Part shown: positions 5,381-6,696 of the stretch, piece by piece | Numbering within the stretch: the stretch's first letter is position 1 | Layout: every line of letters starts with the position of its first letter | NCBI GenBank assembly: GCA_031423155.1 | Contig: JANPEZ010000088.1 | Span: 1-6,696, forward strand | DNA from: JANPEZ01 sp031423155 | GTDB lineage: Bacteria > Actinomycetota > UBA4738 > HRBIN12 | Length of the DNA: 6,696 nucleotides | Direction of reading: 5' to 3' | Made by a program: the position numbers and the translations under genes | Notes under the pieces: model-generated | What the model saw: the letters and a program-made list of their open reading frames with translations, nothing else | Database searches by the model: none | What the model was told of the DNA's origin: nothing

Positions 5381-6696
5381 ATGGTTGACACCGCCATCGA
5401 CGCCCGCTCCAGCCTCGACCGGCTCCTGGCCGAGCGCATCGTGGTGCTCGACGGTGCCTGGGGCGTGCTGCTGCAGGGCCGGGGCCTCACGGAGGAGGAG
5501 TTCCGGGGCGAGCGATTCGCGGATCATCCTCGGGACGTCAAGGGCGACCCCGACCTACTGAACCTGACCCAGCCGGCGATCGTCTCGGAGATCCACCGGG
5601 CCTACTTCGAGGCCGGGGCCGACATCACTTCGACGAACACGTTCACCGCCACGAGCATCGGCCAGGGCGACTACGGCCTCCAGGACGCCGTCTACGACAT
5701 GAACGTCGCGGGAGCTCGTCTGGCCAAAGAGGCCGCGCTGCAGTACTCGGGGTTGGTGGCCGGCTCCGTCGGCCCGCTCAACGTCACCCTTTCGATGTCG
5801 CCCAAGGTTGAGGACGCGGCGTTCCGCACCGTCAGCTTCGATCAGGTCTACGAGGCCTACGCCGAGCAGATCCGTGGCCTTCGCGACGGCGGGGTCGACA
5901 TCCTGCTGATCGAGACCATCTTCGACACCCTGAACGCAAAGGCCGCCGTGGCGGCCGCCCTGGACGTGGCGCCCGAACTCCCCCGGTGGATATCGGTGAC
6001 CATCGTGGATCGCAGCGGTCGGACCCTGTCGGGTCAGACGATCGAGGCGTTCTGGACCTCGATCGAGCATGCCGAACCCGCGATCGTCGGCGTGAACTGC
6101 TCGCTCGGCGCGACCGAGATCCGTCCTCACGTCGAGGGGCTTGCCCGCGTCGCGCCGGTTCCGGTCGCCTGCTATCCGAACGCGGGCCTGCCGAACGCCT
6201 TCGGCGGCTACGACGAGACGCCAGACGTGACGAGCGGCCTGCTGGCCGAGTTCGCGCAGGCCGGCCTCGTGAACGTCGTCGGTGGCTGCTGCGGAACCAC
6301 CCCCGAGCACATCAGGATGATCGCCGATAGCGTGCGCGAGTCCACGCCGCGCGAGATCCCTCGCTTCGAGGACCGGCTGACCACCTGGAGCGGATTGGAG
6401 CCGTTCCGGATCACCCCCGAGACCGGATTCGTCATGGTCGGAGAGCGGACGAACATCACCGGTTCCAAGAAGTTCCGCGGACTGATCGAGTCCGGAGACT
6501 TCCAGGCCGCGGTCGAGGTCGCCGCCGAGCAGGTGCGCGCCGGCGCCAATGTGATCGACGTCAACATGGACGCGGACCTGATCGACGGCGAGAGGGCGAT
6601 GACCACGTTCCTCAACCTGATCGCTACCGAGCCCGAGATCGCGAAGGTTCCGATAATGATCGACTCGTCCAGGTGGTCGGTCATCGAGGCCGGACT
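5381..6696 (+). CDS. metH: Cobalamin-dependent methionine synthase, N-terminal third (3' end outside window)
   Basis: MetH transfers a methyl group from 5-methyltetrahydrofolate via cob(I)alamin to homocysteine, giving methionine. The frame is open from 5381 to the window edge: 438 codons plus two bases of a ~1,200-residue protein. Residues ~12-320 are the homocysteine-binding barrel: VVLDGAWGVLLQ (21-32), FRGERFADHP (41-50), ADITSTNTF (80-88), IETIFDTLNAKAAV (177-190) and SGRTLSGQT (212-220). All three zinc-ligand cysteines are present: C240 (VNCSLGA), C303 and C304 (GGCCGTT). From ~340 the folate (pterin-binding) barrel begins: VMVGERTNITGSKKF (351-365), GANVIDVNMD (388-397) and IMIDSSRWSVIEAG (425-438). 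The cobalamin and reactivation domains would follow outside. An in-frame ATG at 5372 would add three residues, but 5381 has better spacing to AGGA and to the TAGGAT box. It is divergent from the cNMP protein gene, and no riboswitch is visible. Confidence 0.96.
   Translation, partial: MVDTAIDARSSLDRLLAERIVVLDGAWGVLLQGRGLTEEEFRGERFADHPRDVKGDPDLLNLTQPAIVSEIHRAYFEAGADITSTNTFTATSIGQGDYGLQDAVYDMNVAGARLAKEAALQYSGLVAGSVGPLNVTLSMSPKVEDAAFRTVSFDQVYEAYAEQIRGLRDGGVDILLIETIFDTLNAKAAVAAALDVAPELPRWISVTIVDRSGRTLSGQTIEAFWTSIEHAEPAIVGVNCSLGATEIRPHVEGLARVAPVPVACYPNAGLPNAFGGYDETPDVTSGLLAEFAQAGLVNVVGGCCGTTPEHIRMIADSVRESTPREIPRFEDRLTTWSGLEPFRITPETGFVMVGERTNITGSKKFRGLIESGDFQAAVEVAAEQVRAGANVIDVNMDADLIDGERAMTTFLNLIATEPEIAKVPIMIDSSRWSVIEAG

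Noticed and set aside
5302..5490. Longer N-terminus for the cNMP-binding protein (start at 5490)
   Set aside because: The extra 63 residues overlap the metH coding start, are Ser/Arg/Pro low-complexity text, and cross the intergenic promoter region. The ATG at 5301 is preferred.
5555..6310. 251-residue open frame on the minus strand inside metH
   Set aside because: It is the reverse complement of the conserved homocysteine-binding domain, and its Arg/Gly/Asp-rich text is typical of an antisense shadow.
1..6696. Mobile element, CRISPR array, tRNA/rRNA gene or defence system
   Set aside because: No terminal repeats, direct-repeat arrays, cloverleaf-like segments, transposase, nuclease or toxin motifs were found. 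All but about 200 bases are explained by six metabolic or regulatory genes.

Overview
The window is GC-rich chromosomal DNA with dense, short-gapped bacterial genes. Several things together suggest a high-GC actinobacterium, probably outside the classical mycobacteria and streptomycetes (for example an acidimicrobial or uncultured lineage). These are the two-subunit KorA/KorB 2-oxoacid:ferredoxin oxidoreductase, a cobalamin-dependent MetH, candidate TANNNT-type -10 boxes and possible leaderless starts. The lineage is an inference from protein flavour, since no search could be run. Ile ATA codons appear throughout (3 of 10 in the first gene, 5 of 19 in the aldo/keto reductase), which is unusual for the most GC-extreme actinobacteria.

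Layout: six genes, with no rRNA, tRNA, CRISPR or mobile element. (1) 1-895 (+) is the 3' three quarters of a cysteine desulfurase-like PLP enzyme, cut by the window's left edge. (2) 900-1910 and 1903-3744 (-) are korB and korA, an operon in the order korA-korB with an 8-nt overlap. It converges on the first gene with a 4-nt gap. (3) 3745-3864 is a divergent promoter region. (4) 3865-4794 (+) is an aldo/keto reductase with a full catalytic tetrad. (5) 4798-5301 (-) is a small stand-alone cyclic-nucleotide-binding protein, converging on the reductase with a 3-nt gap. (6) 5302-5380 is a 79-nt divergent promoter region. (7) 5381 to the right edge (+) is the first 438 codons of metH.

The genes are mostly housekeeping metabolism: sulfur mobilisation for Fe-S clusters, ferredoxin-linked 2-oxoglutarate oxidation, an NADPH-type carbonyl reductase and methionine synthesis. 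The only functional thread is that KorB carries a [4Fe-4S] cluster and a cysteine desulfurase supplies sulfur for such clusters. The convergent arrangement gives no evidence of co-regulation. I see no convincing undescribed system. The points most worth a second look are the altered active-site surroundings of the cysteine desulfurase, the matching TAGGNT-N7-ATG arrangement at both divergent starts around 5301/5381, a symmetric TAGCGTA box that could serve as -10 on both strands between korA and the reductase, and the effector-less cNMP-binding protein beside metH.
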